From Lachnospiraceae bacterium (lineage in GTDB: Bacteria > Bacillota > Clostridia > Lachnospirales > Lachnospiraceae): a stretch of 64,000 nt of DNA. This document shows positions 52,468 to 61,076 of this stretch, one piece after another. The notes below the pieces were generated by a model. It saw only the letters and a list, made by a program, of their open reading frames with translations, ran no database searches and was not told the origin of the DNA. The DNA lies in the NCBI GenBank assembly GCA_017474455.1, contig JAFVHP010000033.1:1-64000 (forward strand), read 5' to 3'. The position numbers and the translations under genes were made by a program. Within the stretch, counting starts at the first letter, position 1. Every line of letters starts with the position of its first letter.

Positions 52468-53700
52468 ATGGAAAAGAAACGTTGGCTGATACTGGCAGCG
52501 AGCTGCCTGGTCACACTCTGCATAGGTTCGCTCTATGCGTGGAGCGTCTTTGCTTCGCCCATGGCGGAATACCTGACGGAACTTACAGGTAAGGAGATCG
52601 TCAGTCTGGCGATCGTCTTCACCGTGGCGAACGCCGTGGGCCCTATCACAATGATAAGCGGCGGTTTTATCAATGACAGGCTCGGACCGAAACTGGTCCT
52701 CATCATCGGCGGCATCCTGTTCGGCGCCGGCATGATCGGGTCGGGATTCGCGAAGTCGGTTCCCATGCTGATCGTTACCTACGGCCTCGGTGTCGGCCTC
52801 GGTGTCGGAATGGTCTACGGGACGATCGTCTCCAACGCAGTCAAGTTCTTCCCGGATAAAAGAGGATTCGCCGGCGGACTGACGACGGCCTGCTATGGCG
52901 GCAGTTCGATCATTATCCCGATCATCGCCACGATGCTCCTGAAGAACCATCATATTACCTCCGCGTTCAAGATCATCGGCCTCGTTATGATGATCATTAT
53001 CGTGGCCTCCGCCTTCGTGATCGAAAAGTGCCCCGATAATTTCACCGTTTCCGGGACCGGAAGCGCGAAAGCGGCAAACGCGAAACAGAACGCGCCCGCA
53101 AAGAAGCAGTACCGTTATGATGAGATGCTGAAAACGCAGGAATTCTACCTGATGCTCGTTATCCTGACCTGCGGCGCCTTTGCCGGAATGATGATCATTT
53201 CCCAGGCTTCTTCCATTTCACAGCGGATGATGGGAATGACAGCCCAGAAGGCAGCGGCGATCGTCTCGGTCATCGCCCTGTTCAATATGCTCGGCAGGCT
53301 TGCCTCCGGCTCGCTTTCCGACAAGCTCGGCCCGATCAATACCATGCGGATCACCTTTGCGGGATCGCTCATTTCCGGCATTCTGCTCTTTGCCTGTCAT
53401 GAAGGCTCAGCCGCTCTGTACTATCTCGGACTTGCCGTCGCCGGCTTCTGCTTCGGCAGTATCATGGGCATTTATCCCGGCTTTACGGCCAGCCAGTTCG
53501 GCAGCAAGAACAACAGCGTCAACTACGGCATCATGTTTATCGGTTTTGCGCTGGCAGGCCTGTTCGGCCCCATGATCATGAACTCGATCTACAATTCAAG
53601 CGGCAGGTACCAGCCGGCCTTCCTTGTGGCTGCTGCCCTGGCTGTTGTCGGTGAAGTCCTGATCGTATTTCTGGACCGCAGACTGAAGGCTGCCGCATAA
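52468..53700 (+). CDS. MFS transporter, oxalate/formate antiporter (OFA) family
   Basis: A 410-residue transporter with about twelve membrane helices. The N-terminus RWLILAASCLVTLCIGSLYAWSVF and the segments YGLGVGLGVGMVYGTIVSNAVKFFPDKRG and GAFAGMMIISQASSISQ are typical of the OFA family, which exchanges small carboxylates; the substrate here is not known. A basic cytoplasmic loop (about 190-220) joins the two halves. ATG 52468 follows AGAGGGGAA; longer in-frame starts upstream run over non-conserved sequence. It lies 112 bp after the membrane protein gene. Confidence 0.88.
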   Translation: MEKKRWLILAASCLVTLCIGSLYAWSVFASPMAEYLTELTGKEIVSLAIVFTVANAVGPITMISGGFINDRLGPKLVLIIGGILFGAGMIGSGFAKSVPMLIVTYGLGVGLGVGMVYGTIVSNAVKFFPDKRGFAGGLTTACYGGSSIIIPIIATMLLKNHHITSAFKIIGLVMMIIIVASAFVIEKCPDNFTVSGTGSAKAANAKQNAPAKKQYRYDEMLKTQEFYLMLVILTCGAFAGMMIISQASSISQRMMGMTAQKAAAIVSVIALFNMLGRLASGSLSDKLGPINTMRITFAGSLISGILLFACHEGSAALYYLGLAVAGFCFGSIMGIYPGFTASQFGSKNNSVNYGIMFIGFALAGLFGPMIMNSIYNSSGRYQPAFLVAAALAVVGEVLIVFLDRRLKAAA

Positions 53701-53721
53701 CGACCCCGCCTGCAGGCCTCG

Positions 53722-53750
53722 TGGACACTACACACAGATAAGAGTATAAA
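53722..53750 (+). promoter_or_regulatory. Promoter of the DUF2974 gene
   Basis: TGGACA (53722-53727), a 17-bp spacer and TATAAA (53745-53750). The ATG lies only 17 bases beyond the -10 box, so the leader would be about 10 bases or fewer. Confidence 0.6.
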
Positions 53751-53767
53751 GTGGTCACACAGAGAAA

Positions 53768-55435
53768 ATGGATAAGCTTGTCGATTACATCAAATGGGTT
53801 GGTTCTTTAGATTTTGAAAAGTATCCATTCAGGGAAGCGGATGCCCTGGTTCTCTGTGTGATCTCTTATTTTGACTTAAAACCGGTCTTTGATCCGGATA
53901 AGCACGAATTGCCCGCACCGCGCGTAAAGGATTGCCTCGGGATGATAGAAAAAGGCGAAGCCAGGCTGTGCATCACCGGCGGCGACATGGGCAATACCGA
54001 GATCTTCGAAGCAGCGGCGAAGTCTGTCCGCTTCGGAAATCTGTTCATGACCGATTATGTAGATATCCTCCGGCAGGATCCCGCCCTGCAGTACGCTTCC
54101 GTCACTTTCCATGACGATCTTTCCGATAACGGGAAGTTTTCTTTCATTGCTTACCGGGGGACCGACAACACCATAGCGGGCTGGAAAGAGGATTTCATGA
54201 TCTCTTTCACGCAGACGCAGGCACAGCAGATGGCCGCTTCCTACGCGGAAGAAATGATCATGAAAAAGGAATATGCCGGACAGGACCGCAAATGGTATAT
54301 CGCCGGGCACTCCAAAGGCGGGAACCAGGCCTTGTATGCGGCCTGCTGCTTAAGCGATAAAGCCTGGGATAAGGTCGAAAGAGTATACCTTTTGGACGGC
54401 CCGGGCCTGTGCAGGGAAGTTATGGACCTTAGTCTTGTCGACAGGATAGATCCGAAAACGACCAGGATCATACCGGAGTTTGATATCATCGGCAAACTAT
54501 TTGAGCCGAAGATCACGGACACACGGATCATACACAGCAGCAGGAAAGGACTGGAACAGCATTCGCTGGCTTCCTGGATGGTGGACCATGGCGATCTTTC
54601 CGATGTGGAAAGGAACGACCCGCGCGCCAGATGGATAAATGAATCCTTCGACGCCTGGATCGAAAACATCGCACCTGCGGACAGGCAGATCTTCATTGAT
54701 GAATTCTTTGGTTCCATGCTCGAAGGCGGTATGGATAACCTGGATGAAATGAAGCCGGATACCCTGCGCGCCGCGATCCTGAACTTCCGCGGAAAGAGCG
54801 AGACGTCAAAGAAGACTCTTAACGAACTGACAGGCAGGGCCATATTCGGCGAAGACCTGGACCAGCTGAAGACCTCGGACAAACGGTTCAAAGGGATCTG
54901 GAACTGGATCAGATACAGCCGCCTTGCACACAGCATCGCGCTGATCGCCGGCGGGATCGCCATTCTCCTGATGTCAGACAGTATCCTGGATGTTGTTGCT
55001 TTCCTTCTTGTCGTTTCGATCGCACTTTTGCAGACAGTACTGACTTTCCGTTTTCTGAAAAGGAATCACTGGGACCTGGAAGCGGGTAAGGATAGAATGC
55101 TGCTGATGATCATATTGATCGCACTTGTCGTGATCCTGATCATCAAGGAAGACGCGATGTTCCTTTTGGGGAGCCTGATCGCGGGCGTCCTCTTCCTGAT
55201 CGGCTCCTATTCAACCGGCATCAAGGCCTTCCGCCAGAGGCACAGACCGTTTTATCGGACGCTCTATATCCTGGAATGCATTTTCTGTGCAATATTCGGC
55301 CTGAGTTTTCTGGTGATCCCGCGGGCTACCGTCTATGCCTATTCGCTGTCCATCGGAACATGCGCGTTCGCGGACGGCCTGATCAGACTGGTCTATATCC
55401 TGGTCAAACATCTGACCGCTCGGGAAACGATATAA
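53768..55435 (+). CDS. DUF2974 (Mbeg1-like) alpha/beta hydrolase with a membrane tail
   Basis: A 555-residue protein. The first 380 residues match DUF2974, a lipase-like family: FIAYRGTDNTIAGWKEDF is the oxyanion region and AGHSKGGNQA holds the nucleophile Ser182 in G-H-S-K-G. A likely catalytic Asp lies near IPEFDIIGKLF and a His near QHSLASWMVDHGD. Residues about 395-545 contain six short membrane helices in the style of DUF308/HdeD proteins. The fusion suggests an enzyme held on the inner face of the membrane. Substrate unknown. Confidence 0.85.
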   Translation: MDKLVDYIKWVGSLDFEKYPFREADALVLCVISYFDLKPVFDPDKHELPAPRVKDCLGMIEKGEARLCITGGDMGNTEIFEAAAKSVRFGNLFMTDYVDILRQDPALQYASVTFHDDLSDNGKFSFIAYRGTDNTIAGWKEDFMISFTQTQAQQMAASYAEEMIMKKEYAGQDRKWYIAGHSKGGNQALYAACCLSDKAWDKVERVYLLDGPGLCREVMDLSLVDRIDPKTTRIIPEFDIIGKLFEPKITDTRIIHSSRKGLEQHSLASWMVDHGDLSDVERNDPRARWINESFDAWIENIAPADRQIFIDEFFGSMLEGGMDNLDEMKPDTLRAAILNFRGKSETSKKTLNELTGRAIFGEDLDQLKTSDKRFKGIWNWIRYSRLAHSIALIAGGIAILLMSDSILDVVAFLLVVSIALLQTVLTFRFLKRNHWDLEAGKDRMLLMIILIALVVILIIKEDAMFLLGSLIAGVLFLIGSYSTGIKAFRQRHRPFYRTLYILECIFCAIFGLSFLVIPRATVYAYSLSIGTCAFADGLIRLVYILVKHLTARETI

Positions 55436-55524
55436 AATAAAAGCAGAAAAGGCTTGCAAAATCCCGCGGGGCAACTTATAATCTATATCCGTAGCACCCC
55501 TTAAGGTGCGCACAAACTGAATAT

Positions 55525-55597
55525 TGGGCTATCGCCAAGCGGTAAGGCAACGGACTCTGACTCCGTCATTTCGAAGGTTCGAATCCTTCTAGCCCAG
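55525..55597 (+). tRNA. tRNA-Gln (CTG)
   Basis: A complete cloverleaf. Acceptor TGGGCTA pairs with TAGCCCA, the anticodon stem ACGGA/TCCGT encloses loop CTCTGAC with anticodon CTG, and the T-arm is GAAGG/CCTTC. The discriminator is G, and CCA is not encoded. The CTG anticodon reads CAG; a TTG isoacceptor is presumably elsewhere. Confidence 0.95.
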
Positions 55598-55643
55598 GGA
55601 ATAAAAAAGAAACGGCAAAGCCGTTTCTTTTTTATTCCCTGGG
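55593..55643 (+). terminator. 24-bp terminator hairpin overlapping the tRNA-Gln 3' end
   Basis: A perfect 24-bp stem (55593-55616 with 55620-55643) with loop AAA and a T-rich right arm. Its first five bases are the last bases of tRNA-Gln, so terminator folding would compete with the acceptor stem until the tRNA is trimmed. Confidence 0.85.
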
Positions 55644-55745
55644 CGGACTTTTGAATACAAGGCAGCAGCGTATATTCTTTCCGGAAAACCTGCGAAGCAG
55701 GTTTTGCCGCAGAGCGCTGGCTCTGCGGCTATCTAGCCCAGTCGA

Positions 55746-55797
55746 AAATCAAGGACTTCCATCAAGCAACGTGGAAGTCCTTTTTTTGTTGATTTTA
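55746..55797 (+). terminator. Terminator of the AAGGACTTCCA type, first copy
   Basis: AAGGACTTCCA (55751-55761) pairs with TGGAAGTCCTT (55772-55782) and is followed by five more T; the stem can be extended by AAAATCA with TGATTTT. Confidence 0.85.
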
Positions 55798-56037
55798 TGC
55801 GGGTTTCCGAACATTTCTATATGCCAAGATGCGGCGTCTTAATCCGTCAAGATACCCCTATTTCTAGGACAGATTGGTGTCAAAATTGGTGTCAAGATTG
55901 GAGTCAAAAACCCAGTATTTTTGCGGGCTTGAAGAAACAATAGTAGTTCTTAATTGGTGTCAGTGCAAGCTGAGTAGCAGCTCTCAACATAATAAAACTT
56001 CTTTGTTTTGCGTAATCTTTTATCTGACCTGATATTT

Positions 56038-56072
56038 AAGGGCTTCCGTCAAGTATGATGGGAGTCCTTTTT
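56038..56072 (+). terminator. Terminator of the AAGGACTTCCA type, second copy
   Basis: An imperfect hairpin AAGGGCTTCCGTC with GATGGGAGTCCTTT, loop AAGTAT, followed by T. It resembles the copies at 55746 and 57383. Confidence 0.65.
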
Positions 56073-56153
56073 ACATTGATTATCCGGCCGCTTATGGGTT
56101 ACATGGTACAATAATTATATAGTCACCAGTGTTCTTAATGTGGAGGTATATCA

Positions 56154-57320
56154 ATGAAAAAGAAAGTATTCGCAATCTTGGCGGGGATGCTTGCTATAAC
56201 ACTTGTCGCTTCTCCGTTTACGTCGATGAAAGCCTATGCTGAGCCGGCTGAAGTCCTTGAAGTGGAAGAGGAGGATGAGGCTGAAAAAGAGGATACAGAA
56301 TTTGCCGATCCAAACGAATTCTTTGAGGTGCTTTTAGAAGCAATCGAAGCAAGGAATGCAAACATAGAGTCTTCGGAAGTACTTGATGTGGACGATGAGA
56401 TAGTGTACAGATTCACAAAGGAATATGAGATAGTCGCAGAATACGAAAAGGCCATATTTGAAGAGAAAGATCTGGATGCGGCTGTGCAGATTTATTTCAA
56501 CGCGCTAAAGTCATTAATGCTGTATGAACCTTTCGTAGATTATTACTCGATAGATCAGCCAGACCGCTCATATGTTTTTGAGTTAGCAGGAGCTTCCCTG
56601 TATTACGCTGCACTGGATTATATACAGGAGAATTATGACCTGGAATTGCCTGAGGAAGAGGTAGACAGTATTGAGGGAATGTATGAGTTCTATGTGCCTT
56701 TTCTTGAGCATATGCGGGGAGATTCCGACAGTACAGAACCTGCGTCAGTTCATGAGCCTGAAGATGACGAGGAAGCTTCGGAAGCCGCATCAGAGAAGTC
56801 GTTTGACATTATCTTTGAAGATGACGGTTCTGGCGAAGATAAGGATGATGAGCAGGGCATAAAAGAATGTTATGTAACAGACCGCGATCTGGCATTTGAA
56901 GGAGAATGCGGACCTATTATGTATACGATTAACAGTATACAGATAGCGGATATGATTATTCATGATGAATCAACCGCAAATATTCTAGATGTTGAGATGG
57001 ATGAAAGCTTTGTACTGATTGGTATAGATATCACGGTTGAGAATACCTCTGAAGATGATGTTAATTTCTACCCGGAAGACAGTACGATCATAACCAACAC
57101 AAAAGCACAAATAGATGCAAATTATTGGACATCTGATTCCTTTGGGAAGTTTATGGGTGAAGTTGAGAAGAACGGGCAGATCTTTTTCATTATACCTGGT
57201 GAGGAAGCAGAGAGTATTACCTCTTTTACATGGCGGATCGATGCTCCTTATGACTCTAATTCTTATGAGGACGTAGGAGAGGACATTAAGATTTCTTTCG
57301 GAATTAAAGAAGAACCGTAA
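56154..57320 (+). CDS. Secreted acidic protein with a DUF4352-like C-terminus
   Basis: A 388-residue protein with a signal peptide (MKKKVFAILAGMLAITLVAS; cleavage after AYA near residue 29). The next 200 residues are acidic and mostly helical with no family I recognise. A very acidic linker (about 195-230) follows, and the last 140 residues form a beta-sandwich-like domain (SFVLIGIDITVENTSEDDV, IIPGEEAE) in the style of DUF4352, a surface domain of unknown role. A ribosome site (GGAGG) precedes it. Its codons are clearly more AT-rich than the housekeeping genes, pointing to recent arrival with the tRNA-Gln region. Confidence 0.75.
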   Translation: MKKKVFAILAGMLAITLVASPFTSMKAYAEPAEVLEVEEEDEAEKEDTEFADPNEFFEVLLEAIEARNANIESSEVLDVDDEIVYRFTKEYEIVAEYEKAIFEEKDLDAAVQIYFNALKSLMLYEPFVDYYSIDQPDRSYVFELAGASLYYAALDYIQENYDLELPEEEVDSIEGMYEFYVPFLEHMRGDSDSTEPASVHEPEDDEEASEAASEKSFDIIFEDDGSGEDKDDEQGIKECYVTDRDLAFEGECGPIMYTINSIQIADMIIHDESTANILDVEMDESFVLIGIDITVENTSEDDVNFYPEDSTIITNTKAQIDANYWTSDSFGKFMGEVEKNGQIFFIIPGEEAESITSFTWRIDAPYDSNSYEDVGEDIKISFGIKEEP

Positions 57321-57382
57321 GGTAAAGAGCTACTAGACCCTGTTGCATATTAGAGTAGTAACTTATTCTACTGTTACAAGAT

Positions 57383-57416
57383 AAAGGCTTTCGTCAATTG
57401 AGATGGAAGCCTTTTT
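57383..57416 (+). terminator. Terminator of the AAGGACTTCCA type, third copy
   Basis: AAAGGCTTTCGTC pairs with GATGGAAGCCTTT around AATTGA and runs into TTTTT. It ends the secreted-protein gene. Confidence 0.8.
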
Positions 57417-57439
57417 ATTGGATAATTATCTCCTACGCG

Positions 57440-57474
57440 TTGACTTTCTCCTATTAATGGGCATAATTTAGGAG
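57440..57474 (+). promoter_or_regulatory. Promoter and inverted-repeat operator of the fic gene
   Basis: TTGACT (57440-57445), a 16-bp spacer and CATAAT (57462-57467) form the promoter. CTCCTA (57448-57453), fifteen bases, TAGGAG (57469-57474) spans the spacer and the -10 box, so a bound protein would block it. A further CTCCTA half-site lies just upstream near 57430. The same CTCCTA-N15-TAGG arrangement recurs right after the gene. Confidence 0.6.
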
Positions 57475-57496
57475 TATAGAAAGGCGCAGGTGCATT

Positions 57497-58594
57497 ATGA
57501 GACAGTTTGATTACAAAAAGTACAAAACATATCGTTGGGATAATGAGATCTTGAATTACCTTTCTCAGATACATGAGTATAAAGGGAAACAGGAGTTATT
57601 TCTTAGGCAAAAACCTGTTGAAATGGAAAGGCTTGTAGAGGTTGCCAAGGTTCAGTCTATTGAATCATCCAATAGAATTGAAGGTATTATAACGACAAGA
57701 ACCAGAATTGGACAGCTGGCTAAGGAAAAGACAACACCAAAAAATCGAGATGAAAGAGAAATAGCCGGTTACAGGGATGTATTAAATACAATTCATGAAA
57801 ATTATGAGTATGTTCCGGTAAATGGAAACATCATACTTCAGCTGCATCGTGACTTGATGCAGTATGCGGAAACAGGAAACGGCGGAAGATATAAAATTAC
57901 ACAGAACTATCTGAAAGAAACGAAAGAAGACGGAACAGAGGTGATTCGTTTTACACCTGTACCTCCTTATGAAACTGAACCCTGTATCAATGCTATATGT
58001 GAGAATTACAATTTCATGATGGAAGATGCATCGGTTGATCCGTTACTTATTATTCCGGTATTTTTGCATGATTTCCTTTGTATTCACCCGTTCAATGATG
58101 GCAACGGCAGAATGAGTCGATTGCTTACGCTGCTGCTTTTATATAGATCCGGATATCTTGTAGGTAAATATATCAGTATTGAGAAGCATATCGAAAAGAC
58201 TAAAGATGCTTATTATGATGCTCTTGAGGATTCATCAGCAGGATGGCATGAGGAAGAAGACGATCCGACCGTCTTTGTAAAGTATTTGCTCGGCGTGATA
58301 CTTGCCTGTTATCGGGAATTTGAAAGCAGGGTAAACATCATTAGTGACACCACAGTAATATATGAAACTGAGACGGGGAAGAAAAAAGTCATTACGATAA
58401 AGAGTAAGGCTTTTGATATCGTAAAAGCATCCGTTGATACAAAAATCGGGAAGTTTACTAAACGTGAAATAGTAAATATATGCCCAAGCATAAGTGAAAA
58501 ATCTGTTGAGGCTTCATTGAAGAAGCTTTTAGATGAAGGTTATATAGTGAAACATGGATCAGGAAAAAGTACTTTTTATTCTAAAAAGTTTTAA
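57497..58594 (+). CDS. Fic family protein with a C-terminal winged helix
   Basis: A 365-residue Fic protein, usually an AMP-transferase acting on protein hydroxyls. The active motif HPFNDGNGR is at 197-205 with catalytic His197. The inhibitory helix motif (S/T)xxxE(G/N) is present in SSNRIEG (57-63), so it is a class II Fic, auto-inhibited by its own N-terminus. The last 65 residues (about 300-365) read as a winged helix (FTKREIVNICPSISEKSVEASLKKLL), fitting DNA binding and self-control through the flanking inverted repeats. It is AT-rich compared with core genes and alone between accessory remnants, so probably acquired. No antitoxin gene is adjacent. Confidence 0.9.
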   Translation: MRQFDYKKYKTYRWDNEILNYLSQIHEYKGKQELFLRQKPVEMERLVEVAKVQSIESSNRIEGIITTRTRIGQLAKEKTTPKNRDEREIAGYRDVLNTIHENYEYVPVNGNIILQLHRDLMQYAETGNGGRYKITQNYLKETKEDGTEVIRFTPVPPYETEPCINAICENYNFMMEDASVDPLLIIPVFLHDFLCIHPFNDGNGRMSRLLTLLLLYRSGYLVGKYISIEKHIEKTKDAYYDALEDSSAGWHEEEDDPTVFVKYLLGVILACYREFESRVNIISDTTVIYETETGKKKVITIKSKAFDIVKASVDTKIGKFTKREIVNICPSISEKSVEASLKKLLDEGYIVKHGSGKSTFYSKKF

Positions 58595-58597
58595 ATT

Positions 58598-58624
58598 CTC
58601 CTAAATACAGAACTAAATTAGGTG
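58598..58624. promoter_or_regulatory. Inverted repeat after fic, matching its operator
   Basis: CTCCTA, fifteen bases, TAGGTG: the same half-sites and spacing as the repeat over the fic promoter, with one mismatch. It begins three bases after the fic stop. Confidence 0.5.
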
Positions 58625-58661
58625 AAAAGCAATTGCCGTGACAATCCATGCTTCTTATCAT

Positions 58662-59062
58662 TCAGTTTCTCGTTCCAAACGTATCAAACATCGTCGCATA
58701 CGTTACGACCGGTATTTTCTTTTCCCTGCAATACGACAAAATGGCTCTTAAGTCCTTCTCTCCGGTGAACGTCTTTCCTTCTCCGAAATCATAGGTATGC
58801 ACCATGAACCTCAGCCAGGTATGATTAAGGTACGCATCGTCAATAAGTTTCTTTATGCTCTCCGGATCCTGGTTGATGCTCTTTCTCCCCAGGGTGTAAT
58901 TCCCGGCGGTGCCCATATCGGAGTATTCATAGTTGTCAATGAGCCAGGTCTCTATGAGCTCTGAGCCGGAAATAGCTCCGTATTTGTCTGACGGTTATCC
59001 ATCCCGTGATGGATAGTGCCAGTATGATCAATCCAAGGAGCACTATGCTTTTTTTTATTCAT
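58662..59062 (-). pseudogene. Polysaccharide deacetylase remnant
   Basis: On the minus strand an ATG at 59062 begins MNKK and, after a one-base slip in a run of eight A, a typical signal anchor (KSIVLLGLIILALSITGW). The frame then changes again, and from about 58984 the sequence reads as the C-terminal end of a NodB-type polysaccharide deacetylase (ELIETWLIDNYEYSDMGTA, ending VTYATMFDTFG). The catalytic middle is missing. It is therefore a degraded gene with at least one frameshift and a large internal deletion. Confidence 0.6.
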
Positions 59063-59174
59063 ATCTTCTTCCGCAAAGCCTTTAATTCGGTTTCATCCGG
59101 TCTTGATGATCCCGTTCAGTGATTCGCTGACAGGCATCTGTCCATGAGAAGAGTATACCGCAAAATGCGGAAAC

Positions 59175-59252
59175 TTAACCGCCCTCCTTCAGGCGCTTGA
59201 AGATCTCGGCCCACGCCGGTATCGCGACATACCACAGCATGTCGGCGGGATC
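59175..59252 (-). pseudogene. Short C-terminal coding remnant
   Basis: Twenty-five codons in frame before a stop (DPADMLWYVAIPAWAEIFKR and onward), with GC-rich codons like the core genome, preceded by an in-frame stop at 59261. It looks like the surviving end of a lost gene. The family is not recognised. Confidence 0.3.
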
Positions 59253-59459
59253 GTGTAATCAGACTGTCGGAACTAAATAGCGCGTCTGACGGCAATGAGA
59301 TATCTGATTGTTGGTACAAAAAGGTTAGATTTGTGTTCGGCTTTTTACATATGTCAAAATCAGATTTATACAACTCCTTTTATGCCTGACATGGTTTACT
59401 CATATTGTGAGATCTCAGAAACAGGCATTACTTCAAATGTTATGAAAAGGAGAAAGGAA

Positions 59460-61058
59460 ATGGCAAATCATAAATTTACAAGTGTTGTGATCGCGTCGAT
59501 ACTGGCAGCCTCCTCTCTGGCCGCATGTGCTCCTGCAGCGCCTGAAGCAGCAGGTACTGCTGTGCCTGCTGGCCAGCCTGCAGCAGAAACAGCTGTCGAA
59601 ACGACCGCTGAAGAGACCTCTGAACAGGAAACAGATGGATCCTGGGATGGTGACATTACCGAGATCAATGTGAGCTTACTGACCGGATTCTTCAACCAGG
59701 ATGATTATCCGGAAGTTATTGAAGCAATGAACGAGATCACTGAGAAGAGCATCGGTGTCCGTGTGAATGCCAAATTCAATACGATGGCGGAGTACGGGAC
59801 CCAGCTTGGTCTGGATTTTGCTTCAGGCGAAGATATGGATGTCATCTCCGTCGTAGCAGCACCTCCGGCTGATTTCCTTTCTCTTTCAGCGAACGGACAG
59901 CTCATGGATATTACGGAGTATCTTGAGGAAGACGGCAAAGAAACGCTGGAGCTTTTCGGCGATTATATGGGAGCTGCATCCATAGGCGGAAGCATCTATA
60001 TGGTCCCCTGCTGGCGCAATTACGCGGGAGGTACCTATATCACAATGAGAACAGATACTCTGGAAGAACTGGGACTTCTGGAGACTGCGGAAAACCTGTC
60101 TGACTGGAACACTTATGAACAGATCATGAAGGAGGTCGCGGATAAGACCGACCTTTCACCGATCGTCGGGACCCAGTATATTATCACAGCGAATGGTACG
60201 ATCAATGGCGGGGAGACTTTTGCGGATACGATCAATTACGATTATCTGGGCGATGTCCTCTATCTTGTATATACAGATGATGACGGCAATGTCTCGCTCC
60301 TTCCCGAAACAGATGCTTTCAAGGCGCAGGCTGAAAGAGTCCGCAGATGGTATGATGAGGGACTCGTTTACAAAGATTCCGCTACATTGACGGATACCGA
60401 TAATAATGCACTCGTTTCGGGCGGTGTCGCGTTCTCATTTTATACACCCGGTGAGTTCGGGGCTGCAGAGCGTATGACTGCAAGGCTCGGAATGGAAATG
60501 ACCACCATCGAAGTCAGCAAGCAGGCGACCGGCTCCGCCCCTGTCGTAAGGTTCGGCCTTGCCGTTCCCGTCACCTCTTCGGAACCCGAAGCAGCGGTCC
60601 GATGGATCAATGCCCTGAATACGGATCCTGCCCTTGAGAACCTGATCATCTGGGGTATCGAAGGGAAGCATTACGTAGTTGAGAACGGAGAAGCAGTCTT
60701 CCCCGAAGGCGTAGATGAATCCAACACGACATATCACAGCAACGATTTCCTGTACGGCAACTTCTTCAACTGCCTTCCCTGGAAGGGGCAAGGCGCTGAC
60801 TTCCGTGAACAGGCAAAGGCATACCTGGACGGTGCTCCGATCTCACCCTATCTTGGCTTTGCGGCTGATACCAGCGGTCTTTCCAATACGATAGCCGCAC
60901 TTACTACAGTTACAGAGCGTTACCGCGGCATGATCAACTGCGGCCTGTATTCGGACGATGATTATGAAGAGTATCTGTCGCAGCTTCACGCGGCAGGCGT
61001 CGACGAATACCTGCAGGCATATCAGGACCAGCTGGACGCATGGAAAGCGGCGCGCTGA
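59460..61058 (+). CDS. Extracellular solute-binding lipoprotein (ABC importer type)
   Basis: A 532-residue lipoprotein: signal with lipobox LAAC (Cys23), a Thr/Ala/Glu-rich tether to about residue 60, then a family 1-type solute-binding fold (EINVSLLTGFFNQDDYPEV, later GGSIYMVPCWRNYAGGTYI and AVRWINALNTDPAL). It is longer than maltose-type proteins and close in size to oligosaccharide binders (LplA-like). AAAGGAGAAAGG precedes the ATG; longer in-frame starts are non-conserved. No ABC permease or ATPase gene is adjacent, so it is an orphan or has lost its partners. The ligand is unknown; neighbours are a Nif3-like gene and an AraC regulator. Confidence 0.85.
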   Translation: MANHKFTSVVIASILAASSLAACAPAAPEAAGTAVPAGQPAAETAVETTAEETSEQETDGSWDGDITEINVSLLTGFFNQDDYPEVIEAMNEITEKSIGVRVNAKFNTMAEYGTQLGLDFASGEDMDVISVVAAPPADFLSLSANGQLMDITEYLEEDGKETLELFGDYMGAASIGGSIYMVPCWRNYAGGTYITMRTDTLEELGLLETAENLSDWNTYEQIMKEVADKTDLSPIVGTQYIITANGTINGGETFADTINYDYLGDVLYLVYTDDDGNVSLLPETDAFKAQAERVRRWYDEGLVYKDSATLTDTDNNALVSGGVAFSFYTPGEFGAAERMTARLGMEMTTIEVSKQATGSAPVVRFGLAVPVTSSEPEAAVRWINALNTDPALENLIIWGIEGKHYVVENGEAVFPEGVDESNTTYHSNDFLYGNFFNCLPWKGQGADFREQAKAYLDGAPISPYLGFAADTSGLSNTIAALTTVTERYRGMINCGLYSDDDYEEYLSQLHAAGVDEYLQAYQDQLDAWKAAR

Positions 61059-61076
61059 CGGACTGACAATAGCGAT

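Larger units (their letters stand above)
55644..56153. other. Probable integration-site debris downstream of tRNA-Gln
   Basis: No complete gene. TCTAGCCCAG, the last ten bases of tRNA-Gln (55588-55597), recurs at 55732-55741. A GCCGCAGAG/CTCTGCGGC hairpin precedes it. From 55871 an ATTGGTGTCA motif occurs three times (with one ATTGGAGTCA) in direct orientation, to 55961. On the minus strand, 55854-55968 reads as an open tail with a repeated LTPI step, ending in a stop; this could be the C-terminus of a lost tyrosine integrase or integrase arm sites. AT-richer than the core genes. Confidence 0.45.
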
